The translations under genes were made by a program, and so were the position numbers. A stretch of DNA of 64,000 nucleotides from Rhodanobacter glycinis (GTDB lineage Bacteria; Pseudomonadota; Gammaproteobacteria; Xanthomonadales; Rhodanobacteraceae): the NCBI RefSeq assembly GCF_006438785.1, contig NZ_RCZB01000002.1:124001-188000 (forward strand), written 5' to 3'. This document shows, piece after piece, positions 8,087-16,940 of this stretch (the first letter of the stretch is position 1; every line of letters starts with the position of its first letter). The notes under the pieces were generated by a model that saw only the letters and a program-made list of their open reading frames with translations, was not told the DNA's origin and did no database searches.

Positions 8087-9076
8087 ATGATGCCGGTGAT
8101 GCTCGGCCAATCCCAGGCAATCCAGTCAGTGCGTACGCAATTGCAGCGCTACGCCGGCTGCGACGTGCAGGTGCTGATCGAGGGCGAGACCGGTACCGGC
8201 AAGGAACTGGCGGCCCGCGAAATCCATTACGCCAGCGCGCGCCGCGACCACCCGTTCGTTCCGGTCAATTGCGGTGCGATCCCCGACAGCCTGATCGAGA
8301 ACGAGCTGTTCGGCCATGATCGTGGTGCGTTCACCGACGCCAAGGGTGCACAACCCGGACTGATCGATCACGCGCGCGGCGGCACGCTGTTCCTTGATGA
8401 AGTCGACGCGCTCTCCGACAAGGGCCAGGTGACCCTGCTGCGCTTCCTGCAGGACAACGAATACCGGCCGGTGGGCGGCGGTGCCGCACGCGTGTCGGAT
8501 GCGCGGATCATCGCCGCCACCAACGCGAACCTGGAGCAGCAGGTGGCGGCCGGACGCTTCCGCCGCGACCTGCAATACCGACTCAACGCGCTGTACCTGC
8601 GGCTGCCGCCGTTGCGCGAGCGCGGTGACGACGTGGTCCTGCTGGCGGGACATTTCATCCATGCCGTCGCAGTGCGGCTGCGTGGTCCGGACAAAACCTG
8701 GGGCGAAGACGCCATGCAGGCGCTTGCCGCGTATGCATGGCCAGGCAATGTGCGCGAGCTGGACAATGTCGCGCTGCGTGCCTACATGTGTGCCGAGACC
8801 GCCGTGATTGGCCTCGCCGAGCTGGTGGCGGCGGAGCCGGCGTTTGCCGGGACGAGGTCGGCCCCGAGGCGCCGCGCGAATGAGCCATCGCTCGGTTTCA
8901 GCGCGGCCAAGACACATGCCATCCGCAAGTTCGAGCACGACTACCTTACCCACCTGATGCAGGAGGCCTGCGGCAACATCAGTGCCGCCGCCCGCCTGTC
9001 CGGTACCGAGCGCCGCCAGCTCGGCAAGCTGCTGCTGAAGCATGGCATCGGCACGAAGCAGTTCCGTCCGCACTGA
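8087..9076 (+). CDS. Stand-alone sigma-54-dependent transcription activator
   Basis: This 329-residue bacterial enhancer-binding protein consists of an AAA+ domain starting at residue 1 and a C-terminal Fis-type helix-turn-helix (about 290-322, G-N-I-S-A-A-A-R-L-S-G). Walker A is G-E-T-G-T-G-K-E (33-40). Walker B is L-F-L-D-E-V-D (101-107). Arg-finger and sensor regions are present near 155-180. The sigma-54-contacting loop reads GAFTDA (80-85) instead of GAFTGA. There is no receiver, GAF or PAS domain, as in PspF, so activity is probably controlled by another protein or by expression. It lies directly upstream of a sigma-54 promoter and the injection-system operon, which is its likely target. 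ATG 8090 is an equally possible start. Confidence 0.9.
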   Translation: MMPVMLGQSQAIQSVRTQLQRYAGCDVQVLIEGETGTGKELAAREIHYASARRDHPFVPVNCGAIPDSLIENELFGHDRGAFTDAKGAQPGLIDHARGGTLFLDEVDALSDKGQVTLLRFLQDNEYRPVGGGAARVSDARIIAATNANLEQQVAAGRFRRDLQYRLNALYLRLPPLRERGDDVVLLAGHFIHAVAVRLRGPDKTWGEDAMQALAAYAWPGNVRELDNVALRAYMCAETAVIGLAELVAAEPAFAGTRSAPRRRANEPSLGFSAAKTHAIRKFEHDYLTHLMQEACGNISAAARLSGTERRQLGKLLLKHGIGTKQFRPH

Positions 9077-9147
9077 TTCCGTTGCGCGCGACCTGTATCT
9101 GCGGGTGTCTCCGGGCCGGGTGCAATCTTCCCCACTGCGCCGACAAA

Positions 9148-9167
9148 GCGGGTCAACGCTGACCCGC
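9148..9167. promoter_or_regulatory. Palindrome, putative upstream activator site
   Basis: GCGGGTCA, ACGC, TGACCCGC: perfect 8-bp arms with a 4-nt centre. It is centred about 97 bp upstream of the predicted start point of the sigma-54 promoter at 9228, a usual distance for enhancer sites of sigma-54 activators. No T-tract follows. A short GCGC-TTCG-GCGC hairpin lies just after it (9168-9179). Confidence 0.55.
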
Positions 9168-9227
9168 GCGCTTCGGCGCCGGGCATGTGAATCCCAAGCC
9201 GCAGGCCATTTCGTGGATTTCCGGATA

Positions 9228-9243
9228 TGGCATGCATGTTGCC
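9228..9243 (+). promoter_or_regulatory. Sigma-54 (-24/-12) promoter of the injection-system operon
   Basis: TGGCATGCATGTTGCC fits the RpoN consensus TGGCACRNNNNTTGCW with two mismatches, neither in the invariant GG (9229-9230) or GC (9241-9242), and with the exact 10-bp spacing between them. The expected start point is near 9254, about 22 bp before the first gene. A sigma-54 activator is encoded immediately upstream. Confidence 0.8.
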
Positions 9244-9275
9244 TCGACCCTCACGCATGTGTGCGGAAGAGTGCC

Positions 9276-9554
9276 ATGACGAAACACCTGGGCAAAGGCG
9301 CGGCAAGCGGGAGCGAGGTGGAGGTCGAGCACTCTGTGCTTGCGTATCTGCATGGCCACCCACAAGCCGCGGATACCCTTCGCGGCATCGTCAACTGGTG
9401 GCTGCCGCAGCAGCGTTATGAAAACGGGTGCCAGCACATTGAGCACGTATTGGGCCGACTAGTTGCGGAAGGATTGCTGCATTGCGACCAGTTGCCCGAT
9501 GGCGAAGTGCTGTACGCGCTGAACAAGCACACGAGGTCGCCGCAGCCGCATTGA
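9276..9554 (+). CDS. Small winged-helix-like protein, first gene of the injection operon
   Basis: This 92-residue cytoplasmic protein has predicted helix-helix-helix-strand content: S-V-L-A-Y-L-H-G-H-P, then A-D-T-L-R-G-I-V-N-W-W-L, then H-V-L-G-R-L-V-A-E-G-L-L and a hairpin ending V-L-Y-A-L-N-K. This resembles a winged helix-turn-helix. No catalytic residues are visible. It is the first gene after the sigma-54 promoter and lies 35 bp before the sheath gene, so it may be an operon regulator or an assembly factor. The ATG at 9276 has a GGAAGAG ribosome site and was chosen over upstream frame extension, which would overlap the promoter. No function can be assigned. Confidence 0.65.
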   Translation: MTKHLGKGAASGSEVEVEHSVLAYLHGHPQAADTLRGIVNWWLPQQRYENGCQHIEHVLGRLVAEGLLHCDQLPDGEVLYALNKHTRSPQPH

Positions 9555-9589
9555 CTGTGACGCGGGTTTTCACGAGGGAGGACAGACTC

Positions 9590-11206
9590 ATGCCAGCTGC
9601 GCTCACATATCCGGGCGTCTATATCGAGGAAATTCCCAGCGGTGTCCGCACCATTACCGGGGTGGCGACGTCGATCACTGCCTTTATCGGCCGTGCTGCC
9701 TGCGGACCGACCGACGCCGACGCCGAGAGTCCGGTGATCATCGGCAGCTACGGTGACTTCGAGCGCAATTTCGGCAAGCTCGACCCGGCCTATCCGATGG
9801 GCTATGCCGTGCGCGACTTCTACCTCAACGGCGGCAGTCAGGCGGCGGTCGTCCGTCTGTACAAGGCGAGTGGAAACCCGGCGGCGGCAGCCAAGGCCGC
9901 GATCAAGATCGCGAACCTGCCGCTCGAGGCCGCGTCTGCCGGCAGCTGGGGCAACCAGTTGCGTGCACGCATCGACACCAACGTGTCGGCGGATATCGCT
10001 GCGCGTTACGGACTTGCCACCACCGACCTGTTCAACCTGATCGTGCGTGACATGGGCAGCGGCAGGCAGGAAAGCTTCAGCAACCTCACCGTGAAAGAGA
10101 GTCCTCGCCGTGTCGATCGCGTGCTGAAGGCCGGCTCGTCGCTGGCACGCGCCGCCGCATCACTGGTGTTGCCGGCAACGGTCATACCCGCCGCACATCT
10201 CGATCCGGACAGCGGAAAAACCGTGTGGGATCAGGACAAGTCTTCCACCGGTGTCGCCGCCGCCGATCAGGCGGCCGACAGCGCGGCGCTGGACGATGCG
10301 GCTTACCTGGGTGATCCGGACGCCAAGACCGGCATCTATGCTCTGAAGAAGACCGATTTGTTCAACCTGCTGTGCATTCCGCCGGATGTGCGCGAAGGCA
10401 ATACGTCCGTTCTGGTGTACCAGAGTGCGATGGCGTTCTGCGTTGATCGCCGCGCCCTGCTGCTCGTCGACGCGCCGGCGGAGTGGAGCAGCGCCGGCGC
10501 GATCACCCAGAGCAACAACGCGGCGCTGACCGGGCTCGGGCTCAACGGTGATGCCGCGCGCAACGCCGCGCTGTATTTCCCGCGGGTGATCGAATCCGAT
10601 CCGACCCGGCAAGGCCAGCTCGACACCTTCGTGCCCTGTGGCATCGTTGCCGGCGTGATGGCTCGCACCGATACGCAGCGCGGCGTGTGGAAAGCGCCTG
10701 CCGGCCAGGATGCTGCACTGAACGGCGTACAGGGTCTGGCCACCACACTCACCGATGCCGAGAACGGCATGCTCAATCCGCTCGGCGTCAATTGCCTGCG
10801 CAGCTTCCCGCTGGTCGGGCCGGTGGTGTGGGGTTCACGCACGCTGCGCGGCGCCGACCTGCTGGCCGATGAATACAAATACGTGCCGGTGCGCAGGCTC
10901 GCGCTGTACATCGAGGAGAGCCTGTTCCGCGGCACCCAGTGGGTGGTGTTCGAGCCGAACGACGAGCCGCTGTGGTCGCAGATCCGCCTCAACGTCGGCG
11001 CGTTCATGCAGAACCTGTTCCGCCAGGGCGCATTCCAGGGCAAGACGCCGAACGACGCCTACTTCGTCAAGTGCGACAAGGAAACCACCACGCAGAACGA
11101 CATCAACCTGGGCATCGTCAACATCGTGGTCGGATTCGCGCCGCTCAAGCCCGCCGAGTTCGTGGTCATCCAGCTGCAGCAGATGGCCGGCCAGATCCAG
11201 ACCTGA
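9590..11206 (+). CDS. Contractile sheath protein
   Basis: This 538-residue protein is a tail sheath protein. The N-terminal L-T-Y-P-G-V-Y-I-E-E-I-P-S-G-V and T-S-I-T-A-F-I-G are the family hallmark. The C-terminal domain contains V-P-V-R-R-L-A-L-Y-I-E-E-S and L-F-R-Q-G-A-F-Q-G, and ends in the strands that form the intersubunit mesh. It polymerises around the inner tube and contracts to drive it into a target (Afp2-4/Pvc2-4 equivalents). Only one sheath gene is present, as in MAC-like and simpler systems, whereas Afp has three. The ATG at 9590 has a GGGAGG ribosome site; upstream codons in the same frame overlap the previous gene and are not homologous. Confidence 0.95.
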   Translation: MPAALTYPGVYIEEIPSGVRTITGVATSITAFIGRAACGPTDADAESPVIIGSYGDFERNFGKLDPAYPMGYAVRDFYLNGGSQAAVVRLYKASGNPAAAAKAAIKIANLPLEAASAGSWGNQLRARIDTNVSADIAARYGLATTDLFNLIVRDMGSGRQESFSNLTVKESPRRVDRVLKAGSSLARAAASLVLPATVIPAAHLDPDSGKTVWDQDKSSTGVAAADQAADSAALDDAAYLGDPDAKTGIYALKKTDLFNLLCIPPDVREGNTSVLVYQSAMAFCVDRRALLLVDAPAEWSSAGAITQSNNAALTGLGLNGDAARNAALYFPRVIESDPTRQGQLDTFVPCGIVAGVMARTDTQRGVWKAPAGQDAALNGVQGLATTLTDAENGMLNPLGVNCLRSFPLVGPVVWGSRTLRGADLLADEYKYVPVRRLALYIEESLFRGTQWVVFEPNDEPLWSQIRLNVGAFMQNLFRQGAFQGKTPNDAYFVKCDKETTTQNDINLGIVNIVVGFAPLKPAEFVVIQLQQMAGQIQT

Positions 11207-11217
11207 GGACTTTCGTC

Positions 11218-11745
11218 ATGGCTCAATTCAGCGTCAATGCGCAGCGTTTCGATCCCTACAAGAACTTCAAGTTCCGGGTGAAATGGGATGGCCGCTACGT
11301 GGCCGGCGTCAGCAAGGTGTCCGGCCTCAAGCGCACCACCGAGGTGGTCAAGCATCGCGAAGGCGGCGACCCCAGCAGCACGCGCAAATCGCCCGGCCGC
11401 ACCGAGTACGAAGCGATCACCATCGAACGCGGGGTCACCCACGACAGCGAGTTCGAAAAGTGGGCGAACAAGGTGTGGAACTTCGGTGCCGGACTCGGTG
11501 CGGAGGTCTCGCTGAAGGACTTCCGCAAGGACCTGATCCTCGAGGTCTACAACGAGGCCGGCCAGCTCGCACTTGCGTACAAGCTGTACCGCTGCTGGGT
11601 CTCGGAGTTCCAGGCGATGCCGGATCTGGATGCCAACGCGAATGCGGTGGCGATCCAGCACCTGAAGCTCGAGAACGAGGGCTGGGAGCGCGACGTCAGC
11701 GTGCCGGAGCCGAGCGAGCCGAGCTTCACCGTGCCCGCCGGCTGA
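11218..11745 (+). CDS. Inner tube protein (gp19/Hcp-like)
   Basis: This 175-residue protein matches the T4 gp19-type tail tube family. The start includes F-D-P-Y-K-N-F-K-F-R-V-K-W-D-G-R-Y-V-A-G-V-S-K-V-S-G-L, and later segments include L-A-Y-K-L-Y-R-C-W-V-S-E-F-Q-A. Rings of this protein stack to form the tube that carries cargo through the sheath (Afp1/Afp5 equivalent). It follows the sheath gene by 11 bp. A second full-length tube gene is not found. The short related protein at 23405-24061 is the Afp7-like adaptor. Confidence 0.93.
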   Translation: MAQFSVNAQRFDPYKNFKFRVKWDGRYVAGVSKVSGLKRTTEVVKHREGGDPSSTRKSPGRTEYEAITIERGVTHDSEFEKWANKVWNFGAGLGAEVSLKDFRKDLILEVYNEAGQLALAYKLYRCWVSEFQAMPDLDANANAVAIQHLKLENEGWERDVSVPEPSEPSFTVPAG

Positions 11746-11750
11746 GTGCC

Positions 11751-12491
11751 GTGCGCACGCCCACGCCCGCGCAGTTGCTGCAGGTATGGGAACGCGGAAG
11801 CGACCCATCCGCGGCGACGTGCGGCCTGTTGCTGCTCGGCAGCAGTTGCGACGAATACCCGGCCGAGATGCTGGCGGCGTTGCCGCTGGGGCGCCGCGAT
11901 GCTCTGCTGCTGCAACTGCGCGAGCGCCTGTTCGGCGATGAGATCTGCGCGGTGGCGAACTGCCCGCAGTGCGCGGCCATCGTCGAGGCAACGTTCTGCT
12001 GCGACGATCTGCGGCAGACTTCGCCAGGCATTGCGGCCGCGGCGTTTGAACATGTCTCACCCGCGGATGGTGCGCGCGTGCAGTTCCGCCTGCCTGACAG
12101 CAATGACCTGCTGGCGCTGGAGCATATCGACCATGCCGACGATGCGCGTCAGTTGCTGTTCGAACGCTGCGTGTTGGCCGTGTCCGACGCAGGTGCGAAG
12201 CGCGACGTGCGCAGCCTGTCGCCACCGTTGCAGACAGAGATCGCGCAGGCGATGGCGCAAGCCGATCCGCAAGCCGACCTGCAACTGGCCTTCCGTTGTC
12301 CGGATTGCGGCCACGACTGGCAACCGACGTTCGATATAGCGCGCTTCCTGTGGCAGGAACTGCACGCCTGGGCACTGCACATGCTGCGCGAAGTGGACAC
12401 GCTGGCGTGCGCGTATCACTGGTCTGAAGACGACATCCTCAGCTTGAGCCCGCGCCGCCGGCAAGCCTATCTGGAGCTGTGCGCGTCATGA
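11751..12491 (+). CDS. T4-type baseplate hub assembly chaperone-like protein
   Basis: This 246-residue protein begins at a GTG five bases after the tube gene. It resembles the T4 baseplate hub assembly chaperone family found in contractile injection operons. An N-terminal helical part (L-P-L-G-R-R-D-A-L-L-L-Q-L-R-E) precedes a zinc-ribbon-like C-x(5)-C-x2-C cluster near residue 65 and a second C-P-D-C-G-H motif near 183. A conserved tail follows (W-S-E-D-D-I-L-S-L-S, then R-R-x-A-Y-L-E-L). It probably assists assembly of the hub rather than being in the final particle. That assignment is by family resemblance and operon position. Confidence 0.7.
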   Translation: MRTPTPAQLLQVWERGSDPSAATCGLLLLGSSCDEYPAEMLAALPLGRRDALLLQLRERLFGDEICAVANCPQCAAIVEATFCCDDLRQTSPGIAAAAFEHVSPADGARVQFRLPDSNDLLALEHIDHADDARQLLFERCVLAVSDAGAKRDVRSLSPPLQTEIAQAMAQADPQADLQLAFRCPDCGHDWQPTFDIARFLWQELHAWALHMLREVDTLACAYHWSEDDILSLSPRRRQAYLELCAS

Positions 12492-13228
12492 GCGATTTCC
12501 TTGACCGGCTGGCGGCACGGGCGATCGGCAGCGAGACAGCGTTGGTGCCGCGCATGCCGTCGCTGTTCGAACCGTTGCAACGCACGTCGATCATGCCGGC
12601 ATCCGACGATGGCGAGGCGGTGCCACGGCATCGCGAAACAGTGTCAGCCGCCACGGTGACGCCGACCACCGCACCGACACGCTTGCCGCAGGCGCCGGTG
12701 GTGGCGATGACGGATGCACCGCACGTCGCGCCGGCGGAGCCGGTGGCTGCGCCGCCGCACGCCGTCGCAGACATGCCGCGCGCCGCGGTGCAGCCGGCGC
12801 CGATCGCCGCTGCCGCGCCAACTCCGTCGCCGGTCATCGGGCGCCCTGTCGCGTCGTCCACGTTGCTGCGCCCGGCCGAGGTGTCCGCGCCGCTGCCAGT
12901 GCGGCCGCGGCAGACGCGCATCGCGGCTGAGCCAACGGAGACGGTGGTGCCGTCGCAGCCGTCGAGCGGCGCCTTGCTGCCCGCGCCCACGCCGGTATTC
13001 GGCGCAGCGGCCGCGCCAGCTCGATCCAGCAACGCGGCTGCATTTCGCCCACTCGCCGTGCAGGCCGGCGCGGGCAGTTCATCAGGCGAACCGGTGGTGC
13101 ACGTCAGCATCGGCCGGCTCGAAGTGCGTGCGGCGCCGGCGTCCACCACGCCACCGCGCCGCCGCGACGCGCCGCAGCCGAGCAGCCTCGACGACTATCT
13201 GCGCCAGCGCGGCAAGGCTTCGTCATGA
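12488..13228 (+). CDS. Proline/alanine-rich injection-system protein
   Basis: This 246-residue protein is mostly low-complexity Pro/Ala/Thr/Val (about residues 50-200), so it is likely disordered. Short conserved ends frame it: M-S-D-F-L-D-R-L-A-A-R-A at the start, and P-V-V-H-V-S-I-G-R-L-E-V-R-A (about 208-221) then S-L-D-D-Y-L-R-Q-R near the end. The same conserved tail occurs in uncharacterised proteins next to DUF4255 genes in other contractile systems. It overlaps both neighbours by ATGA. An adaptor or scaffold role is plausible but not shown. Confidence 0.65.
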   Translation: MSDFLDRLAARAIGSETALVPRMPSLFEPLQRTSIMPASDDGEAVPRHRETVSAATVTPTTAPTRLPQAPVVAMTDAPHVAPAEPVAAPPHAVADMPRAAVQPAPIAAAAPTPSPVIGRPVASSTLLRPAEVSAPLPVRPRQTRIAAEPTETVVPSQPSSGALLPAPTPVFGAAAAPARSSNAAAFRPLAVQAGAGSSSGEPVVHVSIGRLEVRAAPASTTPPRRRDAPQPSSLDDYLRQRGKASS

Positions 13229-14469
13229 GCAATGTCCTCGCGATCGCCGCGACCACCCGCACGCTGCGCAACCTGCTGCTGGCGCAGATGCCGGCGCTGG
13301 ATGCGGAGCTGGGCGACCTGGAAGTGACCCTGCAGTCGCCGGATGTGGCACGCAAGGGCATCAGCAAGGCGCAGCTCAACCTGTTCCTGTATCAGGTGGT
13401 CGCCAATGCGGCATGGCGAAATCTCGACATGCCCGGTCAGGTACGCCCCGGTGAAACGGCGCCGCCGCCGCTGGCGCTGAACCTGCACTACGTGATCACC
13501 GCGTGGGGCCGTGGCGAAAACGACAGCGACGCGCTCAGCCATCGCGTACTGGCCGCAGCGATGAGCACCTTGCATGACCGCGGCGTGCTCGACGGCAACG
13601 ACATCCGCAACGCGCTGCCGGACAACGACCTAGCCAATCAGATCGAGCGTGTGCGCGTCACGCCGCTGCCGCAAAGTGTCGATGAGCTGTCCCGGCTGTG
13701 GACGGCATTCCAGACCAACTACCGTATCTCCGCCGCGTACGAGGCGGCCGTGCTGCTGATCGACAGTCAGGCGGCGATCCGCGCGCCGCTGCCGGTGCTG
13801 CGGCGCGGCCCGCAGGATCGCGGTGTGATCGCCACCGCGTCCGCCGCCGCGGTGCTGGATACGCTGACCTATCCGCGCACGCAACCGGCTGTGCGGCTCG
13901 GCGAGGACATCGTGCTGGGCGGTCGTCAGCTCACCACGGACCACGCGCTGGCACGCTTCAGCAGCCTGCGCCTCGGCGCGCCGATCGATATCGCACCGCT
14001 GGCCGGTGATGCCGCCGGCAGCCTGCGTGTGCATCTCGCCGATGCGACCGACGATGCGGATGCCGCGTCGCGCTGGGCGCCGGGCATCTACACCGTGGCC
14101 TTGCTGGTGCAACCGCCGGGCCTGCCGCCGCTGCTCAGCAACGAACTGCCGCTGGTACTGGCACCGATCATCACGCTCAGCCCGCTCGGCGCCGCGGCTG
14201 GCGACCTCGCCTTGAACCTCACCTGCTTGCCGCGCCTGCGCGACGGCCAGCGGGTATTCCTGCTGTTCGGCGATCGCCTGCTGGTGCCGCAGAGCATCAA
14301 CAACCCGGCTGACACGCATCAGCCCAGCGCGCTGGTGTTCCAGGTGCCAGGCGTAACGGCAGGCACCTATACCGTGCGCCTGCGCGTCGATGGCGCCGAC
14401 AGCATTCCGGTCGATTTCGGCGGCAGCGTGCCGGCGTTCGCCAGCAGCCAGCAGGTGGTCGTGACATGA
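13225..14469 (+). CDS. DUF4255 protein (Afp16/Pvc16-like tail terminator)
   Basis: This 414-residue protein has an N-terminal DUF4255 domain (about 1-190): a helical start, Q-L-N-L-F-L-Y-Q-V, W-R-N, then L-A-L-N-L-H-Y-V-I-T-A-W-G. A C-terminal half with Ig/TIG-like strands ends in V-P-G-V-T-A-G-T-Y-T-V-R-L-R-V-D. In Afp and PVC, Afp16/Pvc16 binds the sheath end and sets or caps particle length. The added Ig-like domain is common in larger versions. ATGA overlaps join it to both neighbours. Family membership is clear; the capping role is by analogy. Confidence 0.85.
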   Translation: MSNVLAIAATTRTLRNLLLAQMPALDAELGDLEVTLQSPDVARKGISKAQLNLFLYQVVANAAWRNLDMPGQVRPGETAPPPLALNLHYVITAWGRGENDSDALSHRVLAAAMSTLHDRGVLDGNDIRNALPDNDLANQIERVRVTPLPQSVDELSRLWTAFQTNYRISAAYEAAVLLIDSQAAIRAPLPVLRRGPQDRGVIATASAAAVLDTLTYPRTQPAVRLGEDIVLGGRQLTTDHALARFSSLRLGAPIDIAPLAGDAAGSLRVHLADATDDADAASRWAPGIYTVALLVQPPGLPPLLSNELPLVLAPIITLSPLGAAAGDLALNLTCLPRLRDGQRVFLLFGDRLLVPQSINNPADTHQPSALVFQVPGVTAGTYTVRLRVDGADSIPVDFGGSVPAFASSQQVVVT

Positions 14470-16655
14470 ACGACTACAAACCCTGGCTGCAAGCGAACGA
14501 CCAGTATCTCACCGCGGCGCTGGCGGATCTGCGCACGCGATTGCAGCGCGCCGCACAATTGCATGACGCGCCTGCCACGCCGCCAGCACCGGCCGCGGCG
14601 GCCACCGCGCTGATGGAATCCGCGCCAGCGGTGAATGCGCCGGGCGGACAGAAGCACTCGTGGTTCGCACGGATGTTCAGCAGTCAGCCGGCACGCACGC
14701 CGCTGTCGAACGCGCAAATGAAGGTCATCGACACGCCGCCAGCGGCACAGCCGCTCGTCGTCGACGTGCCGGATGCCGGCGCGACAGCAACCGATGCCGC
14801 GGCATCGCCGGCCAGCAGCGTTACCGACGACAGCCAACACACGCCGGCTTTGAGCGTGCTCGCGAATCGGCTCGGCCTGTCCGCGTTCGAGCGCGATCTG
14901 CTGCTGCTGTGCATCGGCATGGAACTGGATACGCGTTTCCCCGCGTTGTGCGCGCAGGCGCAGCACGATGCCGCCAAGCCGTATCCGACTTTCGCGCTGG
15001 CCTTCGCCGTACTCGACGATCCGAGCTGGGATGCGTTGTCGCCGGAGCGGCCGCTGCGTTACTGGCGCCTGCTCGACATCCACCAGCCCGGTGCGCAGCC
15101 ACTGATCGGCGCAGCGCTCAGTGCCGACGAGCGCGTGGTCAATTTCGTCAAGGGCATGAACTACCTGGATGACCGGCTGACCCCGCTGCTCACCGCGCTG
15201 CCGCCGGCAACACTGCCGCCGTCGCAGCGCGCGATTGCCGACCAGCTGCTGGACGGCCTGCATCAAGTGCCGGTGGGTGACACGCTGCCGGTGGTGCAAC
15301 TGCTCGGCAGTGACAGCACCAGCAAGCAGGCGATCGCGCAGACGATCGCCGCCGCATTCGGCGCGCAGGCGTACCGGCTCTCGGCCGAGTTGCTGCCGAG
15401 CGCGACGGCAGAGCAGGAAACCCTGCTGCGGCTGTGGCAGCGCGAAAGCCAGCTGTTGCCGCTGGCGCTATACCTCGATGCGGCCGAGGTCGAGCACGGC
15501 GCCGCCGCCGCGATCCTGGTCAAACGCTTCCTTGCCCGTGCCGGCGGACTCAGCTTCGTCGATGCGCGCGAGCCGTGGGCGAGTGCGACGACGCGTGCGC
15601 TCAGCGTCGACGTAGCCAAACCCACCGCGGTCGAGCAGCGCACGCTGTGGCAGCGACTGCTTGGTGACGTTGCCGGTGCACAGCCGCAACAACTGGCCGG
15701 CCATTTCGATTTCAACCTCGGCCGGATCGAGCAGATCGCGCATGCCGCGTTGGCGGCAGTCGAGCAGAAGCCCGAAGCGCTGGCGCAGACATTGTGGCAG
15801 GGCGCGCTGGCGCAGACGCGGCCGGCGCTGGACCAGCTCGCCCAGCGGATCGAGCCCAAGGCCGGCTGGGACGATCTGAAACTGCCCGACAGCGAGAAGA
15901 CCCTGCTGCGCCAGATCGCCGACCAGGTCGGTCAGCGCAGCACGGTCTACGACGACTGGGGCTTCCGCCAGCGGATGAACCGCGGGCTGTCGATCAGCGC
16001 GTTGTTCACCGGCGAGAGCGGCACCGGCAAGACCATGGCGGCGGAAGTGCTGGCGAAGGAACTCAGCCTGTCGCTGTACCGCATCGACCTGTCGGCGGTG
16101 GTCAGCAAGTACATCGGCGAGACCGAGAAAAACCTGCGCAAGCTGTTCGATGCGGCCGAGGACGGTGGCGCGATCCTGTTCTTCGACGAGGCCGACGCCC
16201 TGTTCGGCAAGCGCAGCGAAGTGAAGGACAGCCACGACCGCTACGCCAACATCGAAGTGAACTACCTGCTGCAACGGCTGGAGTCGTTCCGCGGACTGGC
16301 GATCCTGGCGACCAACATGAAGGGCGCGCTCGATACGGCCTTCCTGCGCCGGCTGCGCTTCGTCATCAACTTTCCGTTCCCCGGCGTGGCCGAACGCAAG
16401 GCGATCTGGGCGTCGGTGTTCCCCGCGCAGGCAGCGGTCACGGCGCTGGATGTCGACCGGCTGGCACGGCTTGCACTCACCGGCGGCAGCATCCAGGGCA
16501 TCGCGCTCAACGCCGCGTTCATGGCGGCCAAGGCCGGCGTGTCCGTCGGCATGCCGCTGCTGCTCGATGCCGCCCGCAGCGAATACCGCAAGCTCGACAA
16601 GCCGGTCAACGAAGCGGACTTCCGCTGGCTCGAAAGCGCGGGAGGCAAGCCATGA
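14466..16655 (+). CDS. AAA+ ATPase (Afp15/Pvc15-like)
   Basis: This 729-residue protein has a poorly conserved N-terminal half (Ala/Pro linker about 30-120, a degenerate ATPase-like domain 120-440) and a canonical AAA+ domain from about 480. Walker A is G-E-S-G-T-G-K-T near 517. Walker B is I-L-F-F-D-E-A-D near 570. Sensor 1 is I-L-A-T-N-M, and paired arginines lie in F-L-R-R-L-R-F. This is the ATPase always present in extracellular contractile systems. In PVC it is needed for cargo loading or assembly in the producing cell and is absent from the mature particle. It is coupled by ATGA to the DUF4255 gene and the next small gene. Confidence 0.92.
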   Translation: MNDYKPWLQANDQYLTAALADLRTRLQRAAQLHDAPATPPAPAAAATALMESAPAVNAPGGQKHSWFARMFSSQPARTPLSNAQMKVIDTPPAAQPLVVDVPDAGATATDAAASPASSVTDDSQHTPALSVLANRLGLSAFERDLLLLCIGMELDTRFPALCAQAQHDAAKPYPTFALAFAVLDDPSWDALSPERPLRYWRLLDIHQPGAQPLIGAALSADERVVNFVKGMNYLDDRLTPLLTALPPATLPPSQRAIADQLLDGLHQVPVGDTLPVVQLLGSDSTSKQAIAQTIAAAFGAQAYRLSAELLPSATAEQETLLRLWQRESQLLPLALYLDAAEVEHGAAAAILVKRFLARAGGLSFVDAREPWASATTRALSVDVAKPTAVEQRTLWQRLLGDVAGAQPQQLAGHFDFNLGRIEQIAHAALAAVEQKPEALAQTLWQGALAQTRPALDQLAQRIEPKAGWDDLKLPDSEKTLLRQIADQVGQRSTVYDDWGFRQRMNRGLSISALFTGESGTGKTMAAEVLAKELSLSLYRIDLSAVVSKYIGETEKNLRKLFDAAEDGGAILFFDEADALFGKRSEVKDSHDRYANIEVNYLLQRLESFRGLAILATNMKGALDTAFLRRLRFVINFPFPGVAERKAIWASVFPAQAAVTALDVDRLARLALTGGSIQGIALNAAFMAAKAGVSVGMPLLLDAARSEYRKLDKPVNEADFRWLESAGGKP

Positions 16656-16939
16656 GCATCGTGCTGCACATCGAGCGGCTGGTGCTGGACGAGGCGCTGC
16701 TCGGCGGCGAGCGCACCGGCGGCGTGCGCGATGCGCTCGAACGCGAGTTGACGAAATTGCTGGCGCAATCTGGCGCCGTCGACGCCCTGCGCGGCCTGGG
16801 TGCCGTGGCCGCGCTGCCGCCGTCGCTGCTGCCGGCCGCCACACATCCGCAGCCGATGCTGGGTTCGCGCATCGCCGCGGCGGTGCAGCAAGGCCTCGGC
16901 GTCCCGCCCATCAGGCATACCGCAGGCAAGGAGCATTGA
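16652..16939 (+). CDS. Small conserved injection-operon protein
   Basis: This 95-residue protein starts I-V-L-H-I-E-R-L-V-L-D-E, with a helical middle (G-V-R-D-A-L-E-R-E-L-T-K-L-L-A) and an Ala/Pro tail ending in a short charged segment. Similar small proteins follow the Afp15-like ATPase in many such operons. No enzymatic motif is visible. It overlaps the ATPase gene by ATGA, which supports translation, and may be an ATPase partner. The function is unknown. Confidence 0.65.
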   Translation: MSIVLHIERLVLDEALLGGERTGGVRDALERELTKLLAQSGAVDALRGLGAVAALPPSLLPAATHPQPMLGSRIAAAVQQGLGVPPIRHTAGKEH

Positions 16940-16940
16940 C

